NCBI GenBank assembly: GCA_934454635.1
Contig: CAKSFR010000011.1
Span: forward strand, 1 to 64,000
Origin: an uncultured Ruminiclostridium sp.
GTDB lineage: Bacteria; Bacillota; Clostridia; Oscillospirales; Ruminococcaceae
Length of the DNA: 64,000 nt
Reading direction: 5' to 3'
The notes below the pieces were generated by a model, which did not search any database, was not told where the DNA came from, and saw only the letters and a program-made list of their open reading frames with translations. The translations under genes and the position numbers were made by a program. Below, piece by piece: positions 17,294 to 25,459 of the stretch; position 1 is the stretch's first letter; each line of letters opens with the position of its first letter.

Positions 17294-17437
17294 GAAAAAC
17301 AAAAGCTCCCTTTCGGGAGCGGATTTTCACACTCCCTCATCTTTCGCCTTTCGGCGCAGGAATTGGCACCATTTTCGGTTACCCGAACGGTTGCCGCAGC
17401 TTCGCAGGACCTGTTCCTCCGCTGCTCTTGATAAGGA
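17294..17437 (-). promoter_or_regulatory. SAM-I (S-box) riboswitch with terminator
   Basis: On the minus strand the leader opens CTTATCAAGAGCAGCGGAGG, has CTGCGGCAACC, and continues to GAAAGATGAG, all hallmark S-box segments. It is followed by a terminator hairpin GCTCCC/GGGAGC with TTTTGTTTTT (17294-17320). When SAM is bound the terminator forms and metK is shut off. Confidence 0.94.
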
Positions 17438-17456
17438 ATACTTTATGTCAAAAAAT

Positions 17457-17485
17457 ATTGTAGCACAAGCGTGCGGTTTTGTCAA
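17457..17485 (-). promoter_or_regulatory. SigA promoter for the metK riboswitch transcript
   Basis: Minus strand TTGACA (17485-17480), 17-base spacer, TACAAT (17462-17457), about 20 bases upstream of the riboswitch. Confidence 0.85.
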
Positions 17486-17543
17486 TAGAAAATGCGATAA
17501 AAAACCGAGTATATGCCGAAAAAGACCGTTTAGCGGATTTTCG

Positions 17544-17571
17544 TTGATTTTCATTCAAAAGCTGATATAAT
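17544..17571 (+). promoter_or_regulatory. Promoter for the LytTR-DUF3021 operon
   Basis: TTGATT (17544-17549), 16-base spacer, TATAAT (17566-17571) with TG extension. An AGGAGGTG ribosome site follows just before the LytTR start. Confidence 0.75.
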
Positions 17572-17595
17572 GAAATTGCAGCAGGAGGTGAAAGC

Positions 17596-18036
17596 ATGAA
17601 AGTGAATGTGCAGCTTGACGAAAAGTATACCGAACCGCAGGCTCTTATCCTGACCGATAAAATAACCGATGAGATCAACCGCACTGTCGAGCTTATTTCC
17701 GACGGCTCACCGCAGGTCATATTAGGCTTTAGCGGTGAAAAGCTGACTCCTCTAGACGAAAAACTGATAACGCGCTTCTATTCGTCAGACGGAAAGGTCT
17801 TCGCTGTGGTCGAAAACGAAGAATTTATACTTAAAACAAGGCTTTACGAGCTTGAAGAGAGGCTTAACAAAAATAATTTTATACGAATTTCAAACTCTGA
17901 AATCGTAAATTTCTCGAAAATAAAGAATTTCGACTTGAGCCTTGCAGGAACAATAACCATTATTTTCAAAGACGGCAGCAAAACCTACGCTTCCCGCAGA
18001 TATGTCAAAAAAATAAAACAATTTCTCGACATATAG
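17596..18036 (+). CDS. LytTR-domain transcription regulator
   Basis: 146 residues. No receiver domain; the C-terminal two thirds (about 55-146) is a LytTR DNA-binding domain, with KTRLYELEERL near 76, FIRISNSEIVN near 95 and SRRYVKKIKQFL at the end. Such stand-alone LytTR proteins pair with a DUF3021 membrane protein, as here (22-base gap), and usually control their own operon or a nearby exporter. A second such pair at 40007-40966 sits with an ABC exporter. This copy has no exporter beside it. Confidence 0.88.
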   Translation: MKVNVQLDEKYTEPQALILTDKITDEINRTVELISDGSPQVILGFSGEKLTPLDEKLITRFYSSDGKVFAVVENEEFILKTRLYELEERLNKNNFIRISNSEIVNFSKIKNFDLSLAGTITIIFKDGSKTYASRRYVKKIKQFLDI

Positions 18037-18058
18037 CCGACGCTGAAAGGAGCTTACC

Positions 18059-18511
18059 ATGAAAATCAAAGTTCTGAAACGCGCGCTCATAGGTGCGCCC
18101 ATAGGTGTAACAATTTCTGTAATTATTTCGATAATTACATCTTTATCAAGCGGCGACGGCTTATATCATGCGATTTCGCAGCAGCTTGCCAATGATATCG
18201 GAAACGAAATAACGGCGTTTATCATACAGACTTTCTTCGCGATGCTGTACGGCGCGGTATGGGCAGGCGCTTCCGCCATATGGGACAACGAAAAATGGAG
18301 CATTCTACGCCAGACAATCACACATCTCATTATTTGCGCCGGTTCATCGCTTCCTATCGCATACTTTATGCAGTGGATGGAACACTCGCTGCGCGGCATA
18401 CTTTTCTATTGTGTAATTTTTCTGTTCACCTATGCCGCGGTATGGTTCTCGCAATATTCGGCGCTAAAACGCAAAATAGACGATCTCAACCGCAATCTCC
18501 GCAGCAAATGA
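18059..18511 (+). CDS. DUF3021 family membrane protein
   Basis: 150 residues with four transmembrane helices (about 9-27, 55-78, 90-107, 112-132) and a short charged tail (ALKRKIDDLNRNL). It follows the LytTR gene, the standard arrangement of the LytTR/LytTR-associated inhibitor-like pairs. It probably holds or inhibits the LytTR protein at the membrane; this is inference from the pairing. Confidence 0.82.
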   Translation: MKIKVLKRALIGAPIGVTISVIISIITSLSSGDGLYHAISQQLANDIGNEITAFIIQTFFAMLYGAVWAGASAIWDNEKWSILRQTITHLIICAGSSLPIAYFMQWMEHSLRGILFYCVIFLFTYAAVWFSQYSALKRKIDDLNRNLRSK

Positions 18512-18624
18512 ACCGCGGCTTTCAATCTCCCCGCCGCCTTTCCCACCCCGCAAAACGCCGCGCCCGTAACGTCCGCTTCTTATCTCGCTATAACGGCGAA
18601 GAAAGCGAAAACCCGCGGGGGCGT

Positions 18625-18723
18625 GTGCGCGCGCACGCAGCCGCCGCAGGCGGCTGCGTGAAGCTGCGCGGCTTCGCCGCGCAGCGCATTTGTTCCGCTT
18701 CGCGGAACAAATGCCGCGCGCAC
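18625..18723. repeat. GC-rich four-way-junction element, copy 2
   Basis: Outer stem GTGCGCGCG/CGCGCGCAC (18625-18633 with 18715-18723) encloses three hairpins: a 10- to 12-bp stem CACGCAGCCG (18634-18660), a 10-bp stem GCTGCGCGGC with loop TTC (18663-18685), and a 13-bp stem GCATTTGTTCCGC with loop TTC (18686-18714). Stem lengths and 3-base loops of hairpins 2 and 3 equal those of the element at 6742. The rest of the 18512-18816 gap holds no gene. Confidence 0.78.
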
Positions 18724-18789
18724 GCGCCGCTTAGCCAAACCCCGCCGCGCGGCGTTGAGCCGACATTGAAAAAAGCAAACATAGCAAAA

Positions 18790-18812
18790 GCCGCCGCACA
18801 ATGTACGGCGGT
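18790..18812 (-). terminator. Weak terminator after the GH9 gene
   Basis: CCGCCG/CGGCGG stem with an inner ACA/TGT pairing; on the minus strand it is followed by CTTTTGC only. Confidence 0.45.
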
Positions 18813-18816
18813 TTCG

Positions 18817-20448
18817 CTATTTGCGTCCGTTTTTGCTCTGCCTGTCCAAAATTCCCGCAAGAACGAATGCTGCGGGCGAGTTCCAGTAGATCGTGACCTC
18901 GTTCAGCGAGTAACATTCCTCGCGGTCGGCGTAACACTTCATCGGCGGCGTTCCGCGCGGGATAATGAAACGCGCCGCCTCGTCGTCGAGGTTTGCGTTC
19001 GGACCGCCGCTGACGAATCCCGGCAGGCATTCGTCCACCCCGTCCGCAGAAGCAGGCCGCAGGTGCGGATATTTCATGCAGTTTTCACCGACGCCGCTTA
19101 CATAGCTGAACCCGAGCGCATTCTTTCCGAACAGGACGTGAAGCTGCTCCTCGGCAAGCCCCGTATAGCTTTCCGTACCCCCGATGTAGTCCGCGATCAG
19201 AAATATCATCGCATTTTTCATCAGATTGAAATTGCTGCCCCAGCCGTATTCTCTTGCAGTCATCGCCGCACCGTATCCGCATTTTTCTGAATTATTTTTT
19301 AGTTCACGCGCTTCGCGCAGAAAATTCCCGCAAAGCTCGGCATGAATAACCTCGTCCTTTTCCGCTCGGTCGGAAAGAATATACCCGAGCGCGCCCAAAC
19401 CGCCTACCGAACCGTAACCCAAATGTGTTAGCGGAAAATCCTGTTCAAGAGCGCTTTTCATCAATTCGTGATACTCTTCCCTGCCCGTGGCACAGTACAA
19501 CTCAGCCCACGCCCAAAATCTGTTGTCTGCGTCGTTGCGTTCGCCGTAAACACCCGTGTTGCAGTCCCGAGGATTATGGAACGGAACGAACTTTTTGTTT
19601 ATTTTAAGCCACTCCGCCGATTTTTCAGCCGCCGCAATAAGCCGAGAAGAAAAGTTTTTGTCGTAAGGCGAATAAACCCGCGAAGCAAGTGCGCAGACCG
19701 CCGCAAGATCCGCCGTCGCCATTGACGAAACCGCAAAAAGATAAAGCGGTTCTCGGTCGTCCTCCGGCATAATGAAAGGTGCGTGTTTCATGGTCGATAC
19801 CTTGTGATGAACTCCGCCGTCCGCGTCCTGCATTTTCATAAGCCATTCAAGCTCAACTCGGCACTCCGCAAGCACGTCCGGCAGCGCGCCTCCGCTTTCG
19901 GGTATTCCGACATTCAGCCCGCAAAAGACCTCCGGATACATCTTAAAAGCGTACAGCAGATGCGCCGCCGAAACCGCTCCCGCCGTGACATATCTGCCGT
20001 AATCCCCCGCGTCGTGCCAGCCGCCCGACACCTCGCGAAGCTCGCCCGATTTCCCGTACACAAGCGCAGATTCGTTATGACACGGCGCATGACTGAACTT
20101 TCCCGCAAACCGTTCGTCAAGCCCGCACCCGCACCGCAGGAAATAGAACGCTTTCACGACCTTTTCAAGCGGCTTTCCGTAAACGTTTTCATTTATATCA
20201 AAAAGATAGGATTTAACGCCGTCTGCGCTGACAAAAAAACGTCCGTTCTCTGTGAAATCGCTGAAATCCGCAATATAAATATCGTCGCCCGAAAGCTCGT
20301 CATATCCGAAATGCACTGTTTTTCCGCGCGTCCTCACGTTTCCGTCTGCGCTCACGACCGCAAATTCATCGGCTTTGAAATTCAGCGCCGCTTTTTTGAA
20401 GCCTGTCGGACGATACCCCGCCTGACAGACAAAAATGTTCTTTTTCAT
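18817..20448 (-). CDS. Intracellular GH9-family glycoside hydrolase
   Basis: 543 residues. An N-terminal beta-sandwich (about 1-90, starting NIFVCQAGYRP) as in CelD-type GH9 enzymes, then the alpha/alpha barrel. Catalytic base Asp pair is in GGWHDAGDYGRY (Asp146, Asp149) and the acid Glu517 in LNEVTIYWNSPAA. There is no signal peptide, dockerin or binding module, so it should act in the cytosol on imported oligosaccharides such as cello-oligomers (or amino sugars, as in some GH9 exo-enzymes). The divergent AraC regulator at 20562 probably controls it. Confidence 0.88.
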   Translation of the reverse strand: MKKNIFVCQAGYRPTGFKKAALNFKADEFAVVSADGNVRTRGKTVHFGYDELSGDDIYIADFSDFTENGRFFVSADGVKSYLFDINENVYGKPLEKVVKAFYFLRCGCGLDERFAGKFSHAPCHNESALVYGKSGELREVSGGWHDAGDYGRYVTAGAVSAAHLLYAFKMYPEVFCGLNVGIPESGGALPDVLAECRVELEWLMKMQDADGGVHHKVSTMKHAPFIMPEDDREPLYLFAVSSMATADLAAVCALASRVYSPYDKNFSSRLIAAAEKSAEWLKINKKFVPFHNPRDCNTGVYGERNDADNRFWAWAELYCATGREEYHELMKSALEQDFPLTHLGYGSVGGLGALGYILSDRAEKDEVIHAELCGNFLREARELKNNSEKCGYGAAMTAREYGWGSNFNLMKNAMIFLIADYIGGTESYTGLAEEQLHVLFGKNALGFSYVSGVGENCMKYPHLRPASADGVDECLPGFVSGGPNANLDDEAARFIIPRGTPPMKCYADREECYSLNEVTIYWNSPAAFVLAGILDRQSKNGRK

Positions 20449-20501
20449 TGATTTTTCTCCCGATTTATTTTACATAAAGTATAGCATTTCGGAAAAAAGT
20501 A

Positions 20502-20510
20502 TGATATAAT
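20502..20510 (+). promoter_or_regulatory. Extended -10 promoter in the GH9/araC divergent region
   Basis: TGATATAAT at 20502-20510 faces the AraC gene; no good -35. A possible -10 for the GH9 gene, TATACT on the minus strand, lies at 20478-20483, so the two promoters overlap within about 30 bases. Confidence 0.55.
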
Positions 20511-20561
20511 ATATCTGCACAAAAAATTGTAAAAAACTATTTTCCGAAGAAAGGAGCAGCT

Positions 20562-21449
20562 ATGCATTACCTTTTTGAAGAAACCCACTTGCTCAATGCG
20601 GCGGCGGAGTGCTTCTACTGCAATGCCAAGCGCGACAGCTTCCCTATACGTCCGCACTGGCACTATTTCATGGAGATAATCCTGATGCTCTCGGGAAACG
20701 CAGAGCTTAACGCGGGCGGCGAGAGCTTCCACGCCGCTGCGGGCGACATGATACTTTTTCACCCTAAAGCCGTCCATTCAATATACTCGCCCGACGGACC
20801 GCCGCCCGAATACGCCGTTATAAAGCTGGATATAAGTCGCATGAACATGACCGCCGACTATATCCCGAAGCTCCGCAGCATTTTCCGTGCGGCGGAAAAA
20901 AACGGTATGAATATATTTTTTACCGCCGAGCAGACGCGCCGTATGGGCGCGGAGGAAATCATGAAACGCTGCATAGATGAAATGAAAAATCGCCGATACG
21001 GTTTTGACCTCGTTATCCGTTCTGAGCTTTGCCGCCTGCTGATAAATATTCTGCGCTGCTGGCAGGAGCAGGGCTTCACCGTTGACAGTGAGGTTTTCGC
21101 CGAGGACAGCCGCTACGACATATACAACATAACCGAATTTATCGACGAAAATATGAGCCGCGGCGTAAAGGTTGCCGAGGTTGCGGAGCTTTGCGGAATG
21201 AGCTATTCATATTTCGCCAAAACATTCCTCTCCGTTTACGGAAAAAGCTGCAAGGAGTATATGGAGGAAATGCGCGTTTTTAAGGCGGAGGAACTGCTCG
21301 CGTTCACCGATTTCGACCTGAGCTATATCAGTCAGGAAACGGGCTTTTCCGATTGCAGCCACATGATAAAAAGCTTCCGCGCGCGCCGCGGAATTACCCC
21401 GAAGCAGTTCCGCATGAAGCACAAAAACCTCGGCAATAAGCCGTTATAA
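20562..21449 (+). CDS. AraC-family transcription regulator
   Basis: 295 residues. N-terminal cupin fold for ligand binding (HWHYFMEIILMLSG near 32; GDMILFHPKAVHS near 65) and a C-terminal double helix-turn-helix (about 190-290) with MSYSYFAKTFLSVYGKS and the closing GFSDCSHMIKSFRARRGITPKQFR motif. It is divergent from the GH9 gene and likely activates it when a sugar is present. RBS AAAGGAG lies 7 bases upstream. Confidence 0.9.
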   Translation: MHYLFEETHLLNAAAECFYCNAKRDSFPIRPHWHYFMEIILMLSGNAELNAGGESFHAAAGDMILFHPKAVHSIYSPDGPPPEYAVIKLDISRMNMTADYIPKLRSIFRAAEKNGMNIFFTAEQTRRMGAEEIMKRCIDEMKNRRYGFDLVIRSELCRLLINILRCWQEQGFTVDSEVFAEDSRYDIYNITEFIDENMSRGVKVAEVAELCGMSYSYFAKTFLSVYGKSCKEYMEEMRVFKAEELLAFTDFDLSYISQETGFSDCSHMIKSFRARRGITPKQFRMKHKNLGNKPL

Positions 21450-21473
21450 ATAAACCGAAAGGCAGGATTTTTT

Positions 21474-22031
21474 ATGATAGTTTTAGCAAGCGCGTCACCG
21501 CGCCGCCGCGACCTTCTTACGCTCGTTTCTCCGGACTTCTGGATAGTTCCCGCAAAGGGCGAGGAACAGGCTGACCCCGCGCTTTCCCCCGCAGATTATG
21601 TTCAGGCGCTCGCCAAGGACAAAGCGGAAGAGGTCGCGGTGATGTTCCCCGATGAAACCGTTATCGGCGCAGACACGGTAGTTTCGATTGACGGGGAAAT
21701 TCTCGGAAAACCGCATGACAAAGCCGACGCGCGGCGTATGCTCAGTCTGCTCTCCGACAGAACACACAGCGTTTTCACGGGAGTTGCGGTAATTTCCGAC
21801 GGAAAACTGACCACGTTCGCAGAGGAGACCCGAGTTACTTTCTTCCCTCTCGACGACCGTGAAATCGCCCGATATATAGCCTCGGGAGAGCCGTTCGATA
21901 AGGCGGGAGCATACGGGATACAGGGCGCGGGAGCGCTTCTCGTAAAAGGGATAGACGGCGATTATTACAACGTTATGGGACTTCCCGCAGGCAGGCTTTA
22001 CCGCTTGCTTAAATCGCTGAATATTGTCTGA
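21474..22031 (+). CDS. maf: Maf-family nucleoside triphosphate pyrophosphatase
   Basis: 185 residues. Starts with the Maf signature LASASPRRRDLL, then the catalytic Asp in GADTVVSIDGEILGKP, and GAYGIQGAGALLV near the end. Maf proteins hydrolyse non-canonical or pyrimidine nucleoside triphosphates and affect septum formation. It follows the AraC gene by 24 bases but is a housekeeping gene. Confidence 0.94.
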   Translation: MIVLASASPRRRDLLTLVSPDFWIVPAKGEEQADPALSPADYVQALAKDKAEEVAVMFPDETVIGADTVVSIDGEILGKPHDKADARRMLSLLSDRTHSVFTGVAVISDGKLTTFAEETRVTFFPLDDREIARYIASGEPFDKAGAYGIQGAGALLVKGIDGDYYNVMGLPAGRLYRLLKSLNIV

Positions 22032-22130
22032 TTACAAGGATACGCCGCGCTTGTAGTAGAAAATACACAAAAAAACGTAAATTTATTGTTGATTTTCTAC
22101 TGTAAAATTCGTTTTTTCAACTTGAAAAAG

Positions 22131-22159
22131 TTGCAATCCAGCGCAAAATATGTTATAAT
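22131..22159 (+). promoter_or_regulatory. SigA promoter for the ruv operon
   Basis: TTGCAA (22131-22136), 17-base spacer, TATAAT (22154-22159). A long-armed hairpin TAGTAGAAAAT/ATTTTCTACTG lies upstream at 22052-22102 and may end the maf transcript, though it has no T run. Confidence 0.8.
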
Positions 22160-22200
22160 GGTATGCTGATATTATTATACGGCAAATTTTCGGAGTATTT

Positions 22201-22692
22201 ATGAGAATTATCGGGATCGACCCGGGGTACGCGATAGTCGGCTTCGGCGTTATTGAATACAATAAAGCGCGTTTTTCGGTCGTGGAATACGGCGCGGTGA
22301 CTACGCCTGCGGATATGAACTTTAATCAGCGGCTCTGCGAGATATACAGCGACCTTTGCTACATTTTCGACAAGTACAAGCCCGACTTTCTTTCGATTGA
22401 ACGGCTTTATTTCACCAGCAATCAAAAAACCGCGATCGCGGTAGCGCAGGCGCGCGGGGTAACTCTCCTCGCCGCAAAGCAGCGCGGTATCGAGATTTTT
22501 GAATACACCCCGCTTCAGGTAAAGCAATCTGTAACAGGCTACGGTAAAGCCGTGAAAAAGCAGGTTCAGGAAATGACAAAGCGCATTCTCGACCTTGACG
22601 AAATTCCAAAGCCCGACGACACCGCAGACGCGCTGGCAATGGCGATATGCCACGCACACAGCTACAATTCACGACTTTGCGGACTAAACTGA
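22201..22692 (+). CDS. ruvC: Holliday junction resolvase RuvC
   Basis: 163 residues. RIIGIDPGYAIVGFG carries the first catalytic Asp (residue 7); the acidic residues Glu near 66 (LSIERLYF) and the Asp pair near 139-142 (PDDTADALA) complete the metal site. Cuts Holliday junctions with RuvAB during recombination repair. First gene of the ruvC-TPR-ruvA-ruvB operon. Confidence 0.95.
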   Translation: MRIIGIDPGYAIVGFGVIEYNKARFSVVEYGAVTTPADMNFNQRLCEIYSDLCYIFDKYKPDFLSIERLYFTSNQKTAIAVAQARGVTLLAAKQRGIEIFEYTPLQVKQSVTGYGKAVKKQVQEMTKRILDLDEIPKPDDTADALAMAICHAHSYNSRLCGLN

Positions 22693-22709
22693 CATAAGGG
22701 GGAAGAATA

Positions 22710-23687
22710 ATGAAAAAGCCCGAAACGCCCTCTGTAATGGCGGTATCAATCGCCGCTTTCATCTGCAATATCATTCTGGTAAGCGTTTTCTGTCTGCGCT
22801 ACGGAAATCCTGCAAACACAAATATAACCAAAATCGAAATAATGATTTTCGTCGTACTTGCACTGATATTCATTATCACGCCCGTCGTCATGAAAATCAA
22901 CGCATATAATGTTTATTTCAATCCGCCCCAGGGCTTCAGCGCGAGCTATGCGATACATGAGTATAAGCTCAGCGGCTGGATAAAGGGGAAGTATCTGTTT
23001 CTCGACGCTATTTTCAACCGCGTGAACGGCGACTTTGCAATGGCTGCGCACAAATATGAAAAATGCCTTAAAATCGCGAAGGATAAGCGGCTTCGCCTCG
23101 CCTGCTACATTGATATGGCGCGTTATATGTCCAAGACGATCAACCTTTTGCCTTATCTTATGGACGCTTCGCAGGAATTTCCCGAGGAAACGGAGTTTGT
23201 GAGCGCGGTTTCGCGATATTTTGTGTGGTGTCCGACCGCCGACCCTCAGGAGGGTGAAAAATGGTTCCGCGAGGTCATTGAAAACAATCCCAATTCCGAC
23301 GCCGTTTCAGCCGCATATACTTTTCTCGGCTGCCGCAGAATGTACAGCGGGAAATACGAAGAAGCGCTCGGACATTTTCTTAAAGCGAAAGAAATAAACA
23401 ACGCCCCGCCCTCATATCTGATACTGGACATTGCGGTCTGTTACGCCTGTCTCGGGGACTTTGAAAAGGCGCGCGAATACGGCGTTATCGCTGCGGCAAT
23501 GGTCGACGACAAAGAGGAGATCGACTATATCCGCGAAAAGCTCGACTATATTTTCAAAGCGAAAACCAACGAGGTAAATCCCGAAACCGAAAAGCTGGTT
23601 GCGGAGCTTGCGCGGCGTGATTCGGGGCGCGAAACCGAATCGCTCGACAAGTACCGCAGCAATCAACCCACGGAGGAAACGACATGA
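22710..23687 (+). CDS. Membrane-anchored TPR protein inside the ruv operon
   Basis: 325 residues: two transmembrane helices (about 8-28 and 44-65), then a cytosolic TPR region (EALGHFLKAKEINN; AVCYACLGDFEKAREYG). It stands between ruvC and ruvA, and its stop overlaps the ruvA start by 4 bases. The operon position is clear but a part in recombination is not shown; it resembles the 6909-7763 protein in layout. Function unknown. Confidence 0.7.
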   Translation: MKKPETPSVMAVSIAAFICNIILVSVFCLRYGNPANTNITKIEIMIFVVLALIFIITPVVMKINAYNVYFNPPQGFSASYAIHEYKLSGWIKGKYLFLDAIFNRVNGDFAMAAHKYEKCLKIAKDKRLRLACYIDMARYMSKTINLLPYLMDASQEFPEETEFVSAVSRYFVWCPTADPQEGEKWFREVIENNPNSDAVSAAYTFLGCRRMYSGKYEEALGHFLKAKEINNAPPSYLILDIAVCYACLGDFEKAREYGVIAAAMVDDKEEIDYIREKLDYIFKAKTNEVNPETEKLVAELARRDSGRETESLDKYRSNQPTEETT

Positions 23688-24289
23688 TATACAGTGTTCA
23701 CGGCAAGGTCGCCCACATGGAGCAGAACCTTGCGGTAATAGAATGTGCGGGCGTAGGCTACGGCTGCCGCACAACGGCATATACGCTCTCGCAGCTTGCA
23801 ATAGGAGAGGAAGCCACTCTGCTGACCTGCATGAACGTTCGCGAGGACGCGGTAGAGCTGTTCGGCTTCTGCGACAGCGCCGAGCTTAACTGCTTTAAAA
23901 TGCTCCTCTCGGTGAACGGCGTAGGTCCCAAAGCCGCTCTTTCGATACTTTCCGACCTCTCGCCGCAGGGCTTCGCGCTTTGCGTTGCGGGCGGCGACAG
24001 CAAGGTGCTTACGCGCTCGCCGGGTATCGGAAAAAAAATCGCCGACCGAATTATTCTTGAGCTTAAGGACAAGCTTGCAAAGCAAAGCGAAAATATCCCC
24101 GCAGAGAGCTACGCCGAGCTTTCGCAGGTCGGTACTGCGGCGGGAAACAACGTTTCAGAAGCTGTTTCGGCGCTTGTCGTACTGGGATTTTCAAGCGCTC
24201 AGGCGCAGAAAGCAGTCGCGGGACTTTCGCCCGACCTCTCCGTTTCGGACATGGTCAAGGAAGGTCTGAAGCGGCTCAGCAGCATTTAA
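23684..24289 (+). CDS. ruvA: Holliday junction DNA helicase subunit RuvA
   Basis: 201 residues. N-terminal OB fold ([10 protein letters not shown]), two helix-hairpin-helix motifs ([35 protein letters not shown]), and the C-terminal RuvB-contact domain ([16 protein letters not shown]). Binds the junction and loads RuvB. Confidence 0.95.
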   Translation: MIYSVHGKVAHMEQNLAVIECAGVGYGCRTTAYTLSQLAIGEEATLLTCMNVREDAVELFGFCDSAELNCFKMLLSVNGVGPKAALSILSDLSPQGFALCVAGGDSKVLTRSPGIGKKIADRIILELKDKLAKQSENIPAESYAELSQVGTAAGNNVSEAVSALVVLGFSSAQAQKAVAGLSPDLSVSDMVKEGLKRLSSI

Positions 24290-24305
24290 CGAAAGGATTT
24301 TTATT

Positions 24306-25346
24306 TTGATTGAAACAAATTCAGGCGCTCCCCGTCACGAACGCATAGTCGAACCGGAATTTTCTCCCGAGGACGTGGACTTGGAATATAATCTCCGACC
24401 TAAAATGCTGACCGAATATATCGGTCAGGACAAGGTCAAGGAGAACATGAAAATTTATATCGAAGCGGCAAAGGCGCGCGGCGAAAGCCTCGACCATGTG
24501 CTGCTCTACGGCCCGCCGGGTCTGGGAAAAACCACCCTCGCGGGAATTATCGCGAACGAAATGGGCGTAAATATAAAAATAACCTCGGGACCCGCGATAG
24601 AGAAGCCCGGCGATCTTGCCGCTCTGCTCACAAATCTGAAAGACGGCGACGTGCTTTTTATCGACGAAATACACCGCCTTTCGCGGCAGGTCGAGGAAGT
24701 CCTCTACCCCGCAATGGAGGACTATGTTCTCGACATCATCATCGGAAAAGGTCCGTCCGCGCAGTCGATACGGATCGACCTGCCTCACTTCACCCTCGTC
24801 GGCGCAACTACCCGCGCGGGACAGCTCACAGGTCCTCTGCGCGACCGCTTCGGAGTTATCGAAAGGCTGGAGCTTTACACCGAGGATCAGCTTTGCGACA
24901 TAATCATGCGCTCATCGGTGATACTCTCTATCCCGACGCAAAAAGACGGTGCAATGGAGCTTGCGCGGCGCTCCCGCGGAACTCCGCGTATCGCCAACCG
25001 AATGCTCAAAAGAGTGCGCGACTTTGCCGAAGTAATGGGCGACGGAAAAGTCACAAAAGAGCTTACGGACATCGCTCTCGACAGGCTTGAGATAGACAAA
25101 CTCGGGCTGGACAGTCTTGACCGCCGTATGCTCACAATGATAATACGCGGCTATAACGGCGGACCTGTCGGACTTGAAACGCTCGCTTCCGCTCTCGGCG
25201 AGGAATCGGTCACTCTCGAGGACGTGTGCGAACCTTTTCTCATGCAGCTCGGATTTCTCGCAAGAACGCCGCGCGGACGCGTTGCGACTGCTCTTGCTTA
25301 CCGTCATCTCGGACTTGAAAAACAGGGTCAGCAAACCTTTGAGTAA
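24306..25346 (+). CDS. ruvB: Holliday junction branch migration ATPase RuvB
   Basis: 346 residues. Walker [12 protein letters not shown] near residue 69, Walker [11 protein letters not shown], sensor 1 [12 protein letters not shown], and the C-terminal winged helix ([15 protein letters not shown]). The start is TTG at 24306 after GAAAGGA; no ATG fits. Motor for branch migration with RuvA. Confidence 0.96.
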   Translation: MIETNSGAPRHERIVEPEFSPEDVDLEYNLRPKMLTEYIGQDKVKENMKIYIEAAKARGESLDHVLLYGPPGLGKTTLAGIIANEMGVNIKITSGPAIEKPGDLAALLTNLKDGDVLFIDEIHRLSRQVEEVLYPAMEDYVLDIIIGKGPSAQSIRIDLPHFTLVGATTRAGQLTGPLRDRFGVIERLELYTEDQLCDIIMRSSVILSIPTQKDGAMELARRSRGTPRIANRMLKRVRDFAEVMGDGKVTKELTDIALDRLEIDKLGLDSLDRRMLTMIIRGYNGGPVGLETLASALGEESVTLEDVCEPFLMQLGFLARTPRGRVATALAYRHLGLEKQGQQTFE

Positions 25347-25459
25347 CATTTTTCCCGCAATCGTGTATAATAAAATTATCGAATTTTAATTTAGGGGCAT
25401 TTGGGAAACCGCAGAATTAAGACGGTTTTCTGAAACTCCTTCAAGAAAGGCTTGATATT

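Noticed and set aside
25347..25459. A glmS-type ribozyme or riboswitch before glmM
   Set aside because: The leader is only about 110 bases with one small hairpin; glmM is not the usual ribozyme target and the core motifs are absent.
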